This document shows, in pieces, positions 38,401 to 64,000 of a stretch of 64,000 nucleotides of DNA. The translations under genes and the position numbers were made by a program. This DNA comes from Cranoglanis bouderius (taxonomy: Eukaryota; Chordata; Actinopteri; Siluriformes; Cranoglanididae): the NCBI GenBank assembly GCA_023630585.1, contig CM042540.1, positions 19,821,574 through 19,885,573 of the forward strand, read 5' to 3'. Below the pieces are notes generated by a model. The model was given only the letters and a program-made list of their open reading frames with translations. It did not search any database and was not told the DNA's origin. How positions within the stretch are numbered: the stretch's first letter is position 1; each line of letters begins with the position of its first letter.

Positions 38401-40187
38401 TGACTCTTATCGTTTGGGACGGCGTCAGTTCAGGGTTTTAACAATCCAAAATTTTACCCATTAGGTAGTGCGAGTCTTTATTAAAATACAATGGGAGGAA
38501 AGAAATTTAATAAGCAGACCGGCCAACCTTTACACATTTTATGTAAGAGCACCGCATTTTAACATCAGAGTAATCTGGTCACTCACTTTTTTTTTTTTTT
38601 CTTTTTTTTTTTTTGCACCTACAATAAAAAAAAACAGCAGATGAGCCAACTGATATGAATCTGGAATGATTGACAGTTAAGTAGGTCTTTTTAACTCTCT
38701 GATATTAACGAACACCCCTGGATGCCTCGTCCCCGTCCTCCTAATTCACTTAATGTTTTAGCCTACATCGAAAGAAATGTAAAGTTTTCTAGTGTCTAAA
38801 AACAGCATAATGATCAGAGAAGTTCTTTGTCTGGATGAAAACCACAGAACATGGAGGAAAAACACAACCTTGTGACTTTCGACAGTTTTGAGCAGCCTAC
38901 CAGACTAATGTTCCTCTTGGTTCCTCTGTTCCTAATGTAGCCTACAACCGTGGGGGGTACACCCAGAACCGCTGGGGGAACAACTACAGAGATTCAGGAG
39001 GCCGGGGAGGCTACAACCGCACCCCACAATCAGGAGGCAGCTACAACCACAACCGCCAGAGCTCCTACAACAAAGGTGGCAGTGGAGCCAGCAGTAGCTA
39101 CAGTCAGTCCCAGGTACCAGACAGGGATCTTTCCTGGCTTGTGTCTTGGTCATTCCTTTTTTTTTTTTTTTAAATTAGTTATTTGATGTTTTAACCTGAT
39201 GTTTCATTTACATTTATACCTCAGCATTGTTGAATTCTCATCTGATTGGTCAGAAGGTGTTGATTCTTTTTTTTTTAATATTAATTTGCACTGCGCTTGT
39301 TCTAATACATTATCGTTTCTGCGGTAAGGGACTTATCTACGATAAACATGCTGTGATTAAATCGTTTATGTTGTGAAGCTTTCTGTAAGGAAATGCTTAT
39401 TTAACATTAATGGAAGAAGTCTCCAGTGTCAGTGCTTTTTTTGTTTGTTTTTAATGGTAGAGATAAAGCCTCAACAGGAAAGCCGTCACAATGGAGGATT
39501 TTGCAAATAGCGTTTTCGATTTAGCGATTTGTCATTCTTTAATAAATAGAAAAATGTAATCGCTGGCAAATCGTGTTTTATATTTATAATTGCCAGGTAA
39601 TCAGACATTTCGGAAGCATAGATTAGAAGATTGTGTTCTCATATCCAGAGAGTCGCTGCACTGGAAGTGTGGTTTCGTTTTATGATTCTGTTATAAAAAT
39701 AATAATTCCAAATGTGACTTGTCTTTTGTACAGCCTCAGAACTACAATCAAGGTTACAACCAAAGTTACAACCAAGGCAGCTACAGCCAGGGATACAACT
39801 ACGGAAACTACAGCCAGTATCCAAGTTACAACCAGGGCTATAACCAGACGCCTGCAGCCACGGGACAGACGTACAATCAACAGCAGCAGAACTACAACCA
39901 GCAGTACCAGCAGGTCAGCTACAGCTACTACTAGTATTACTAATAAACATATGATATGATCAATCAGACATTGTCTGTATATACAAACTGTATACAGTGT
40001 TATCGACTTTAGCTGGGCTTGATGCAGTATTTGATGCAATTGTCTGTTTTCTGTCCATTCCTTATGATCGCAGTACGCTCAGCAGTGGCAGCAGTATTAC
40101 CAGAACCAGAGCCAATGGAACCAGTACTACAACCAGTACGGAAATTACGGCAACTACCAGCAGGGCCAGGGCTCACAGCAGCAGTAA
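31200..40187 (+). CDS. hnrnpul1: HNRNPUL1, SAP/SPRY/P-loop RNA-binding nuclear protein
   Basis: Fifteen coding exons give 886 codons: 31200-31407 (exon from 31152), 31893-32315, 32553-32736, 32823-32896, 33019-33158, 33257-33356, 33608-33720, 33838-34104, 34376-34498, 34580-34708, 36052-36220, 38102-38365, 38941-39113, 39734-39913, 40074-40187. HNRNPUL1 is a nuclear RNA-binding protein involved in mRNA processing and in DNA-end resection. Seen: SAP domain (about residues 5-40, [19 protein letters not shown]), acidic/Gln-rich linker, SPRY domain (about 298-480, [20 protein letters not shown]), a polynucleotide-kinase-like P-loop domain ([10 protein letters not shown] near 509, [26 protein letters not shown]), RGG-type arginine/glycine blocks and a tail of YNQ/YNQGY repeats resembling a prion-like domain. 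Very close to human HNRNPUL1 (856 residues). A non-coding first exon probably ends at 30602. Confidence 0.97.
39225..39600 (+). repeat. Dispersed repeat, hnrnpul1 intron copy
   Basis: It starts cattgttgaattctcatctg then attggtcagaaggtgttgat, and later has agtctccagtgtcagtgct and atggaggattttgc. The copy at 60466-61010 has the same order of blocks (gattggccagaaggttgatt, agtctccagtgtcagcact, atggaggacttt). The right end here looks truncated before the hairpin. Confidence 0.65.
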
Positions 40188-40641
40188 CCGTATCCCCCTG
40201 TGGCACTTCCATATCATTCCATCAGCTCTATTCTTCAACCTTTTGTTGTTGTTTTGTTTTGTTTTTTTAATTAGTCTCCTTCACCTTCGTCCAATTTCCC
40301 TTTTCTCTCAAACGACTCCCCCTGTGCAAAAAGTTTGCTTTTACTCTCTAACTGCCTCAGTTTTAAAATTGACTGGATTTATTTTGCGCCCCGTTATTAT
40401 TGCGTTTTCGTCTCGGAGGCACTAGTCCGCTTTGCTTTTCGAAGTATTTCCTAACACACATTGACGCATTGATAAGTAGCGATGTGTAAAGTAGTTCATT
40501 TCAGATTCCTGCACGCACAGATTCATGCTCGAATGCTTCGTAGTGGGGACGCATATACATTTGAATAATTTTTGAGTTTTGTACGTCGAAAATTTGCATT
40601 GTTTGTTTTATTTGATCTTCTAATCAATCGTTTTGGGGAAA

Positions 40642-40647
40642 AATAAA
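40642..40647 (+). terminator. Possible hnrnpul1 polyadenylation signal
   Basis: AATAAA about 455 bp after the hnrnpul1 stop; the first canonical hexamer in the 3' region. Use is inferred. Confidence 0.4.
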
Positions 40648-41299
40648 ATAGATTTCGAGTAGCCCTGTTTCAAAATGTTTAACTACATGTATGGGTTTCA
40701 GAACACAGTTGTATCTAATACAAGTGAAAATTTAAAGACCCTAATTTTTCATAACTTATGATAAATCATAACCAATGATGGATACCTGGATAACGTTTTA
40801 TACCATTCTTACGTCTTACTGGTTTCATGATTTTTCTCCTTGTATCTACAATTTAGTGAGCACTATGTGGTTGTAAGTTTTTATACCTTGTACCATGTTT
40901 GTAAAACTGTATTGGCATGTTGTTGTTTTTTTTTTGGTCCGATCAAAGCTCATTTTTTTTGTATTTGAGAATATAATATGAAACAAAAACACCTTGTGTT
41001 TTGTGTTCTTTTATTTTTGGTTATGAGAATCCCTGCATCCACACTTCATGATACTTGAAATGTTTAAATTGCAGGGCTTGTGTGGGCCATATAAATATAG
41101 TGTATATGTACAATATGGACAATGCATTTATTATAAATACTAATGAAGATGTCTGCCAGCCATAAGAGTCTTATGAACTTATTAAATTGGTTCTTGCATT
41201 CATAACACCACACCAGGTATGAAAATTGTGTTGTACAGGCTTACTATTATAATTTCTTCTTGCATAATACTAGTTTCCCTGGTAGTGACTAGTTATATA

Positions 41300-41410
41300 A
41301 GGAATAAAACACCACACGGTGTGCTGCTATAGGAAAATAATCAAATATCAGACCCCAATGATGGGGTCAGTTATTTTCAATAACAGTACCACCCAATGTG
41401 TTTTATTCCT
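41300..41410. repeat. Hairpin element
   Basis: The perfect outer arms aggaataaaacac and gtgttttattcct enclose further pairing (taggaaaataat with attattttca-type words) and a central palindrome gaccccaatgatggggtc. Related to 14532-14613 and 60915-61010. Confidence 0.75.
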
Positions 41411-41434
41411 CTAATACTACAGATATTGAAAGTG

Positions 41435-41755
41435 GTGTAGTAGCATTGTCGCTTCACAGCTCCAGGGTCCCTGATTCAATCCTGAGTTTGGGTTACTGTC
41501 TGTTTGGAGTTTCTCATGTCTCCCCTATGTTTGTGTAGGTTTCCTCTGGGTTCTCTGGTTTTCTCCCACCTCCAATAAACATGCTGTTAGGTGGATTGGC
41601 TATGCTAGATTGCCTATAGGTGTGTGTGTGTGCATGGTGCCTTGTGATTGATGGTGAATACTTGCCTCCAGTGTTAGCAGAATTGGCTCCAGATCCAGCG
41701 AAATCTGACCTGGATAAAGCAGTTACTAAACATGAATAAACGAATGAGTATAAAC
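41435..41755 (+). repeat. Dispersed SINE-like repeat, longest copy
   Basis: Blocks in order: ttgtcgcttcacagctccag, ctgagtttgggttactgtct, ggtttcctctgggttctctg, gtggattggctatgctagat, gcatggtgccttgtgattga and a terminal ctggataaagcagttactaa followed by tgaataaacgaatga. The GAAT-type short-repeat tail supports retroposition. Shares blocks with 11263-11490 and with the pieces at 28812 and 29480. Confidence 0.65.
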
Positions 41756-42330
41756 ACAAACATTTCTCATGCCTGCGAATGCTAATACCAGCAGGCATGT
41801 GTGATCAGGTATGAGTGCAAATAAAACAGACGTAATGTAACAGAGTAAAGATTTTGTTTACTTTTTTGTAGAAAAGCAGTTGGTGTCAGTTGAATTCACC
41901 ACTTTTTGTAATCTGATCTATTCACAGGTCAAAATGGCCTATATGTTAGAACTTACGTATATAACATAATTAGGACTAATATAAATATGAAGTAGACATA
42001 GCAGATGTATATGCAAAAAGCATAAAAAATGTCGTTTTTATGTTCAATCAAGAAAATGAACCAAGCACATAAAGTTTTATGTAAAACAAACAAACAAACA
42101 AAAAAAACATTTTAGTATGGTTCCACTTAAAGTAAAAAAATAAATAAATAAATAAATTTTAAAAAAACGGCAATTTTTAACCCGAAGAGAACGCAAGGGT
42201 TAAATATGGGGGGGAAAAATATTTTTGTTTAATTCTATTGGTATTATAATTATTTTAATCGCCGATAATTGTTAGAATTGTATGTAATTGTATGTATTTT
42301 TACTTTTACATTAAAAAAAAAAAAGAAAGA

Positions 42331-42468
42331 ACCGGAAGTGCAGCGTCTTCCCTCGCGCTTAGGAAGTTGTTCCGTGTCATTTCAAGATGGCGTCTTTGTA
42401 GGTGGTAGTCGGATTTAAAGCTGTATTTCACAACTCACTTGATTGTTTATCAAGGAAACACGTTCTCG
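42331..42468 (+). promoter_or_regulatory. sympk core promoter and non-coding first exon
   Basis: An ETS-type accggaagtg (42331-42340) is followed 40 bp later by a YY1-type caagatggcg (42383-42392), and the stretch ends at a good donor ctcg|gtaagt (exon end 42468). The next exon starts at 43177 with the coding ATG at 43206. This arrangement is typical of housekeeping promoters where YY1 sits just after the start of transcription. Confidence 0.6.
42387..42401 (+). promoter_or_regulatory. Possible four-codon uORF in the sympk 5' UTR
   Basis: The YY1-type site contains an ATG that reads MASL and stops at TAG (42399-42401). If transcription starts upstream, the sympk mRNA carries this short upstream frame. 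Transcript start not known. Confidence 0.4.
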
Positions 42469-43205
42469 GTAAGTCAGTGTACTTTATCGCATTTACCGCA
42501 TATCCTTGAACTTCAACATAACTCCATGTAATGCACTTAAGTTATTTATTAAGTTTGCACTTAATAAAACTGGCTAGGAACGGAGCAGTGGCACAGCTAA
42601 GATAGCTAACGTTAGCTGTGATAAACGGCTTTGGAATTAAAGGTGCAATAATCGATTATTTTATTACTTGCTTGTATAAATAACCATGGGAGACATGGAG
42701 ATGAAACAAAAACGAAGCATTAAGCCGTTGCCTGACTTCAGGTCCGGAAAGCTTGTTTGTGTTTAGACGAGGCTTCTGTCAGTCATTTTATAGACACGAT
42801 GTTGTACGGGCCACCGCAGATTCTGGGGGTGGAGCTTCGTGAATATAGGCGGGGATCATTCAAATGTCCAACCCACCTAACCACTGGAGACCTGTATGCA
42901 GAAGTGCATTGCAAATGTTTCAGAGCAATTTGGGAATGTCACTCTGGTGTTATAATACACGGCTAGCAGTTAGCCTAAGCCAAACCTTCCTATTAGGTAA
43001 ATAGTCCATTATAGAGGCTGTAGAAACCGTTATTTCATAAACATTTGTATAGGGTCTGAATAAACGAGCTGGACAGCTGTGTGATGGTTGTTAGTGGTTT
43101 ATGGAATCCCTGAACGTTCACTGTCTATGTTAACCAGCTGAAAAAAATCAAATCCCATGTTACCATTTGTTTACAGAAATAGTCGTGACCATCTGGGACT
43201 TCAGG

Positions 43206-53385
<10,180 letters not shown>

Positions 53386-53568
53386 AACAAACGTGCACTG
53401 ACAAAAACACCTTCTCTTATCCAAGTTCAGCATATGTGTATTGAGTCTGAGGTCTAGAACCAATAATATAGTTTACAGTTTTTTTTATTCTGATTACTTA
53501 GCTTTTTTCCTTAGTTCTGTACTGGTGTGAACGTACGTCATTAACAAAACAAGAGGTTATGTCTGGAT

Positions 53569-53574
53569 AATAAA
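53569..53574 (+). terminator. Possible sympk polyadenylation signal
   Basis: AATAAA 184 bp after the stop codon, followed by a T/GT-rich stretch (ttttttgtatac, ttgtgtgtgggggc) that fits a downstream element. Confidence 0.55.
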
Positions 53575-54075
53575 TCATTTTTTGTATACAGATTTCTATT
53601 GTGTGTGGGGGCTTTTTTTGGCCAAATAAATAACCTAGAAAGTATTTCGTCACATTCTTTACATTTTTAAACTTGTCATTGATCTCAGAAGAATATAAAG
53701 CTGCATTAAACTCCAGCAGACCCACTGGAAAGGAAGATATAATGTTCCTCTTTGCCTTTGTTTACAACGACAAATAAAGGGAAATTCTCCATGCTTTTGA
53801 CAGCTTGTCAACTGTCAAACGTCCATTATACTGTTATACTGAACGTTCACTGTAGACAGTAAAAGAAACATTTTACGTAAATTCCTTTTTAGTCTAGTGA
53901 TAGTATATTACACTTTGTCTCATATTTGATTATCATATTTGTGATAAGCTTTGAGAACAAGGAAAAGAAGTAAGTAAGCACACACACACATAAACACACA
54001 AACACTACCATAAAGACAACACATTAGTACCAAAAATTATCACCGTTAAAGAGCTGCCTGAGGTAAAGCTTGCAG

Positions 54076-54142
54076 CCAATCAGATTCAATCAAGTCTCTC
54101 GCGCAGCCAATCAGATTCAGACAGTTCCAGTGCCATAGCAAC
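54076..54142. promoter_or_regulatory. CCAAT pair and X-box-like RFX site of the radial spoke gene
   Basis: Two CCAAT boxes (54076-54080 and 54107-54111) lie in a short direct repeat gcagccaatcagattca. They are followed by gtgccatagcaac (54130-54142), close to the RFX X-box GTTGCCATAGCAAC, 165 bp before the ATG. RFX control is expected for a motile-cilium structural gene; binding is inferred. Confidence 0.5.
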
Positions 54143-54306
54143 CAAATTGGTGTATGCTAGTTACCGTTTCGTCTCTTTGGAAACGAACTGGCGCTGTTTT
54201 TTGTTTTTTTTTTAGACATGTAACGAGCAATAAAGATAACATAACGGTACATTAAGTTTAGTTTTATTATTTTCTTTTCCTTTTATTTTAACTGAACGAC
54301 AGAAAC

Positions 54307-60361
<6,055 letters not shown>

Positions 60362-60465
60362 ATGAGAGAGAATGGTACACAGTGAACTGATGTCTTTTAA
60401 CATATGTGACTATATTAAACTGTTATGGATAAACATTGCTTTCTCATTTCTTTGTTATTATACAG

Positions 60466-61010
60466 CTCTGTTGAAAGCTTGATTCTGATTGGCCAGAAGG
60501 TTGATTACATTTCTGTGTGTATATTAATGCATTCATTCTAATACAGTATCATTTCTACAGTAACAGCTAATTTATTACAAATTTATTTAAAAAAGCATCT
60601 AATTGTTGATATCATGTGAAGTTTTCTGTCTTCTTAGCATTTTTTGAAGGAGTCTCCAGTGTCAGCACTTTGTAGCTTTCCTAACACAGGAAAATCCTGA
60701 GGATGGAGGACTTTAAGGTTTCTCAGTAACATGACAAGCTTTTATTAACCTCAAAAGAGAGAAAGAAATGGAGATTGGTGAGTGAAAGTTTAAAGCTGCT
60801 ATAACTTGAGCGATGACAGGAACTAAAAGGAACTTAACTGGATAAAATGTACATCGTGTCATTCTTTCATTACTTAATGAAAAATTTTAACCATTGGCAA
60901 ATTGCTGTGGTGTAATAGGAATAAAATGTTGAGTCATTCTGTTACTGGAAAATAATCATAAAAATAATCGTTTTCTATAACAGCTCACCCTGTCATGTTT
61001 AACTCCTTAC
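60466..61010 (+). repeat. Dispersed repeat ending in a hairpin
   Basis: The blocks cagctctgttgaaagcttga, gattggccagaaggttgatt, agtctccagtgtcagcact and ggatggaggacttt match the copy at 39225-39600. The end (60915-61010) pairs aggaataaaatgttgagtca with a diverged right arm and tctgttactggaaaataatc with taatcgttttctataacagc. It links the free hairpins at 14532 and 41300 to this larger family. Confidence 0.65.
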
Positions 61011-61300
61011 ATTGTACAATGATCCCTAAGTCCTATATTTCAGTGTAGAGTATAAAATTTTTTATTTGATGGATGAGGCAAAGAAATTTATAAACAAGCT
61101 AAAGGAGCTCAAAACCTTTATTTACTGATTGGGAGAAAGGGAAATTGAAGGACCACAAGTTACAACCCAGGTTCAATCTTCATGAAATTTCCTTTCATGT
61201 TTAAGTATCTGTCATTTGGCTTGTTCACATTGTAGCTAGAACTGAACTAAAATAAACTAATAAGTAAAAATATTTTGTGAAAATCTAAAAAAAACTTATA

Positions 61301-62610
61301 CAGTCCCTTCCGAAAGTAGTGAAACAACAAGGCCAATTCTGAGGTTTTCACTATACATTGAAGACATTTGGGTTTGAGATCAAAAGATGAATATGAGACA
61401 ACAGATCGGAATTTCAGATTTTAATTCCTCATATTTACAACTAGATGTGTTAAACAACTTAGAACCTGGCACCTTTTGTTTGAACCCACCCATTTTTCAA
61501 GTGAGCAAAAATATTGGAACATGTGACTGATAAGTGTTTCTTGCTGCCCAGGTGTGCCCTGTTAAATTGATTATTTATAGAATTAATAGCTCTGAATGTC
61601 TATTCTTTATCTGAGCCCTAGGTTTCGCTTGTGAAGACTGCATTTGTTGTTAAAAAGGATAAACCAACATGAAGACCAGAGAACTGTCTATGGGAGAAAA
61701 GCAAGCCATTTTGAAGCTGAGAAAAGAGGGAAAATCTATCTATTGCACAAGCATTGGACATAGCCAACATGGAACAGGTCGGCCAAGGAAAACAACAGCA
61801 GTGAATGACCGAAACATTGTGAGAGCTGTGAAGAAAAGGCCAAAATGTGAAGAAAGTATGGATCTGTTCCAATCTCCTGTTCCAAAACATAGAAGCTCAT
61901 CAGTCAAGCATGGTGGAGGTAGTGTCATGGCTTGGGCTTGCATAGCTGCTTCTGGAACAGGCTCGCTAATCTTTATTGATGATGTAACTCATGATGGTAG
62001 CAGCAGAATGAATTCAGAAGTCTACAGAAACTGTCTTCCCATACAGAGAAATGCATCCAATCTAATTGGGAGGAACTTCATAATTGCAGTAAGACAATGA
62101 CCCAAAAAGCAATGCCAACACAACAAAGGACTTTATCAAGGGGAAAAAGTGGAAGGTTTTATACTGGCCAAGTCAATCACCAGACTTTAACCCAGTTGAG
62201 CAGCATTTCATCTCCTCAAGAGGAAACTGAAGGGAGAAACCCCCTAAAACAAACAACAACTGAACGAAGCTGAGGTAAAAGCCTGGAAAAGCAACTCAAA
62301 AGAAAAAATGCAACAGTTTGGTGATATCAGTGGGTCACCAGCTTAATGCAGTTATTGCAAGCAAGGGATATGCAACCAAATATTAAGTGTTATTTATCGT
62401 TCCATTACTTTTGCTCACTTAAATATTTTGTGGTCTAACACAAAAGGTGCCATGTTGTTTAACACCTCTAGATGTAAAAATGAGTAAATGAAAGCTGAAA
62501 TTCTGATCCATCATCTCATATTCATCTTTTGATCTCAAACCAAAATGTCTTCGGTGTATAGCAAAAACAAAAGAATTGGCCTTGCTGTTCCAATACTTTT
62601 GAATACTTTA
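61301..62610 (+). mobile_element. Tc1-like transposon, internally deleted, sense
   Basis: Same family as 5449-6745. The left end CAGTCCCTTCCGAAAGTAGT follows TA at 61299-61300; the right end is approximate (ccttgctgttccaatacttt). The transposase starts at 61669 ([19 protein letters not shown]) but lacks much of the DNA-binding part and the first catalytic block. [30 protein letters not shown] and SPDFNPVEQ remain in shifted frames. Confidence 0.88.
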
Positions 62611-63373
62611 GAAATGCTGTGCAGCATCGCAGCAGCGTGAGTTAATTATTGTATTATACCTGCACAATAGTTCAAGAAGAATCAAACACTCAAATGTGGA
62701 TCAGAACCGGACGAGAACGTGATCCAAGTTGAGAGCGTCTGCGATTAAACATTGAAATGGATCGAAAGCTAGCCATAAATAAATGCTCTGGAATTCTCTA
62801 TTACAGTTCGAAAAAATATGCAACAGACTCAATTCAACAATTCCAGCTAAACAACGTGCTGAATAAGATATTAAATGGTGAAAATGTCAATAAATACTTA
62901 GCCATCACTAGTTATTGGTCATAATACTGTTACTGAAGTAACAGATAACCAATAACCAGAATTAACTGGTGATTACAGTGATTATAAAAATTACAATAAA
63001 AAATAAAAATTACGGCAATAAACAGGAAAACTGTGGCCATTTTACTTCTTGGCAGAAAAGAAATTATTTGACAAATTTCATTTACATATTTTACCATTGA
63101 TTTATGGTAAAATATGTATGCAATCGTTTGTGAAAATCACAAGGAATCGAAAAGACAAAAATTCAGCAAAAGGTCAGCAGTTAAATAGATATCACTCAGT
63201 GCTGTTCTAAATGGTATCAAGAACAGCTCATCAACATGAAGGTAACCAGGACGTGACCCGTTGTGACTTTCAGCTGATAAATTAAAGGAAAACCAGGCTG
63301 ATGAATGAGTCAAGAGGAGTATACAAGTTGATGTGCATAAGACATCATGAGCCAGAGCATTATTTCCACAGTA

Positions 63374-63928
63374 TTAGCGGAGATCGCTCTCATCCTCCTG
63401 AATGGTCTTCTTGATTCTCAGTAACATGGTGGTGTACCACTGATCCAGCCGTGTGATCGAGTCAAACTCCTTCACCTAAGATTGAGAACAGACAACGGTG
63501 CACTTCTGCATTACTGATTGTCTCTTCCACACATTTGTGTTCATGAACCTGATCTGACTATTTGAATTATACGCAGTCACAAATCATTTCCATACAAGGA
63601 TTGCTATTAGAGCAAAATTTGTCTCAGCTTTTGATATTATATTCTAGCTTAACATTTACACCAGAGCGCTGCTGAATTCTCGATTCTGAAACTTACAGCA
63701 TTTGTATATGCGTCGACGTCTTGGGCCTCGTGTGCATCAAGAAGTTTCTGTTAAAAAAAAACATGGAATAAAGACAAATTGAGGTACAGTAGATCATAGA
63801 AATTTTTTTAGCAAGCTCAAGCCAAGACAATAACTTCATGATTTATTTTAAAAGCCGACCTTCAAGAGTTTGCACTCCCTGGCGTCTGAGAAGGCAGGAA
63901 ACATTTCCTCATATCGTTGCACAGCCAG
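63374..63928 (-). CDS. napa: NAPA, alpha-SNAP (3' exons only)
   Basis: Three coding exons on the minus strand, 63928-63860, 63747-63697 and 63475-63374 (stop at 63374-63376), join in frame and give the last 73 residues. Alpha-SNAP binds assembled SNARE complexes and recruits and stimulates the NSF ATPase that takes them apart after membrane fusion. Seen: [55 protein letters not shown] and [14 protein letters not shown]. The penultimate leucine known to be needed for NSF stimulation is kept. The DLR end separates it from beta-SNAP, which ends differently. Upstream exons lie beyond the right edge. It converges on the radial spoke gene. Confidence 0.94.
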
Positions 63929-64000
63929 CTAGATAAGATTGAAATAATCAGCAAGACTGTAAGCAATACTCTGAAAATGCTAGCAACCTACTAACAACAA
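63929..64000. other. napa intron, window edge
   Basis: AT-rich intron sequence upstream of the acceptor at 63929; no exon seen before the window ends. Confidence 0.6.

Larger units (their letters stand above)
40188..42330. other. hnrnpul1 3' UTR and spacer to sympk
   Basis: This holds the hnrnpul1 3' UTR (T-rich start, AATAAA at 40642), a hairpin element and a SINE-like repeat. No further coding sequence is recognisable. An AT-rich stretch with aaataaataaat lies near 42137. Confidence 0.65.
53386..54306. other. sympk 3' UTR and radial spoke gene promoter
   Basis: This contains the end of sympk (AATAAA overlaps the stop region and recurs at 53569-53574) and the upstream region of the next gene. 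No further coding sequence is seen. Confidence 0.65.
60362..63373. other. Convergent spacer between the radial spoke gene and napa
   Basis: This contains two 3' UTRs, a dispersed repeat with hairpin end and a Tc1-like element; the rest (62611-63373) is AT-rich without recognisable coding sequence. An ATTAAA at 60414-60419, 53 bp after the stop, may serve the radial spoke gene. Confidence 0.65.

Noticed and set aside
39680..40039. 119-codon Val/Leu-rich frame on the minus strand
   Set aside because: Antisense shadow of the YNQ-repeat exon of hnrnpul1; hydrophobicity follows from the complement of Tyr/Asn/Gln codons.

Overview
This is vertebrate nuclear DNA, almost certainly from a ray-finned fish. 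Genes are split into many short exons with GT..AG introns, the encoded proteins match vertebrate families, and introns and spacers are full of Tc1-like transposons, hAT-type MITEs, tRNA-derived SINEs and CA/GT microsatellites. The repeat mix suggests an otophysan fish (catfish or characin type), but that is inference from recalled repeats, not a search.

Layout. (1) 1-8595, + strand: last two coding exons of rasl10b, a Ras-like GTPase, separated by a 7.4-kb intron that contains an old repeat opened by two later insertions. (2) 11609-22975, - strand: complete gas2l2 (885 codons), convergent with rasl10b. (3) 24267-30007, - strand: complete FAM98-family gene (333 codons, probably fam98c), introns filled with MITEs. 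(4) 31200-40187, + strand: complete hnrnpul1 (886 codons), head-to-head with fam98 across a compact shared promoter. (5) 43206-53385, + strand: complete sympk (1239 codons). (6) 54307-60361, + strand: complete radial spoke head gene of the rsph4a/rsph6a family. (7) 63374-63928, - strand: last three coding exons of napa (alpha-SNAP), continuing beyond the right edge.

Gene models were assembled by hand. The exons of each complete gene join in frame with GT..AG borders, and protein lengths are close to the mammalian ones except for the shorter radial spoke protein. Two themes link neighbours: RNA processing (fam98, hnrnpul1, sympk) and motile cilia (gas2l2, the radial spoke gene). Both ciliary genes have an RFX X-box-like motif about 165-185 bp upstream of their start codon. 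In human, rasl10b and gas2l2 are neighbours on chromosome 17, whereas FAM98C, HNRNPUL1, SYMPK, RSPH6A and NAPA lie on 19q13, so the window joins two linkage groups.

I found no undescribed gene system, CRISPR array or non-coding RNA gene. The more unusual content is transposon archaeology: an insertion-within-insertion, hAT-type elements with intact 8-bp target duplications, a fold-back Tc1 fragment, and four Tc1 copies of four kinds between 50 and 63 kb.
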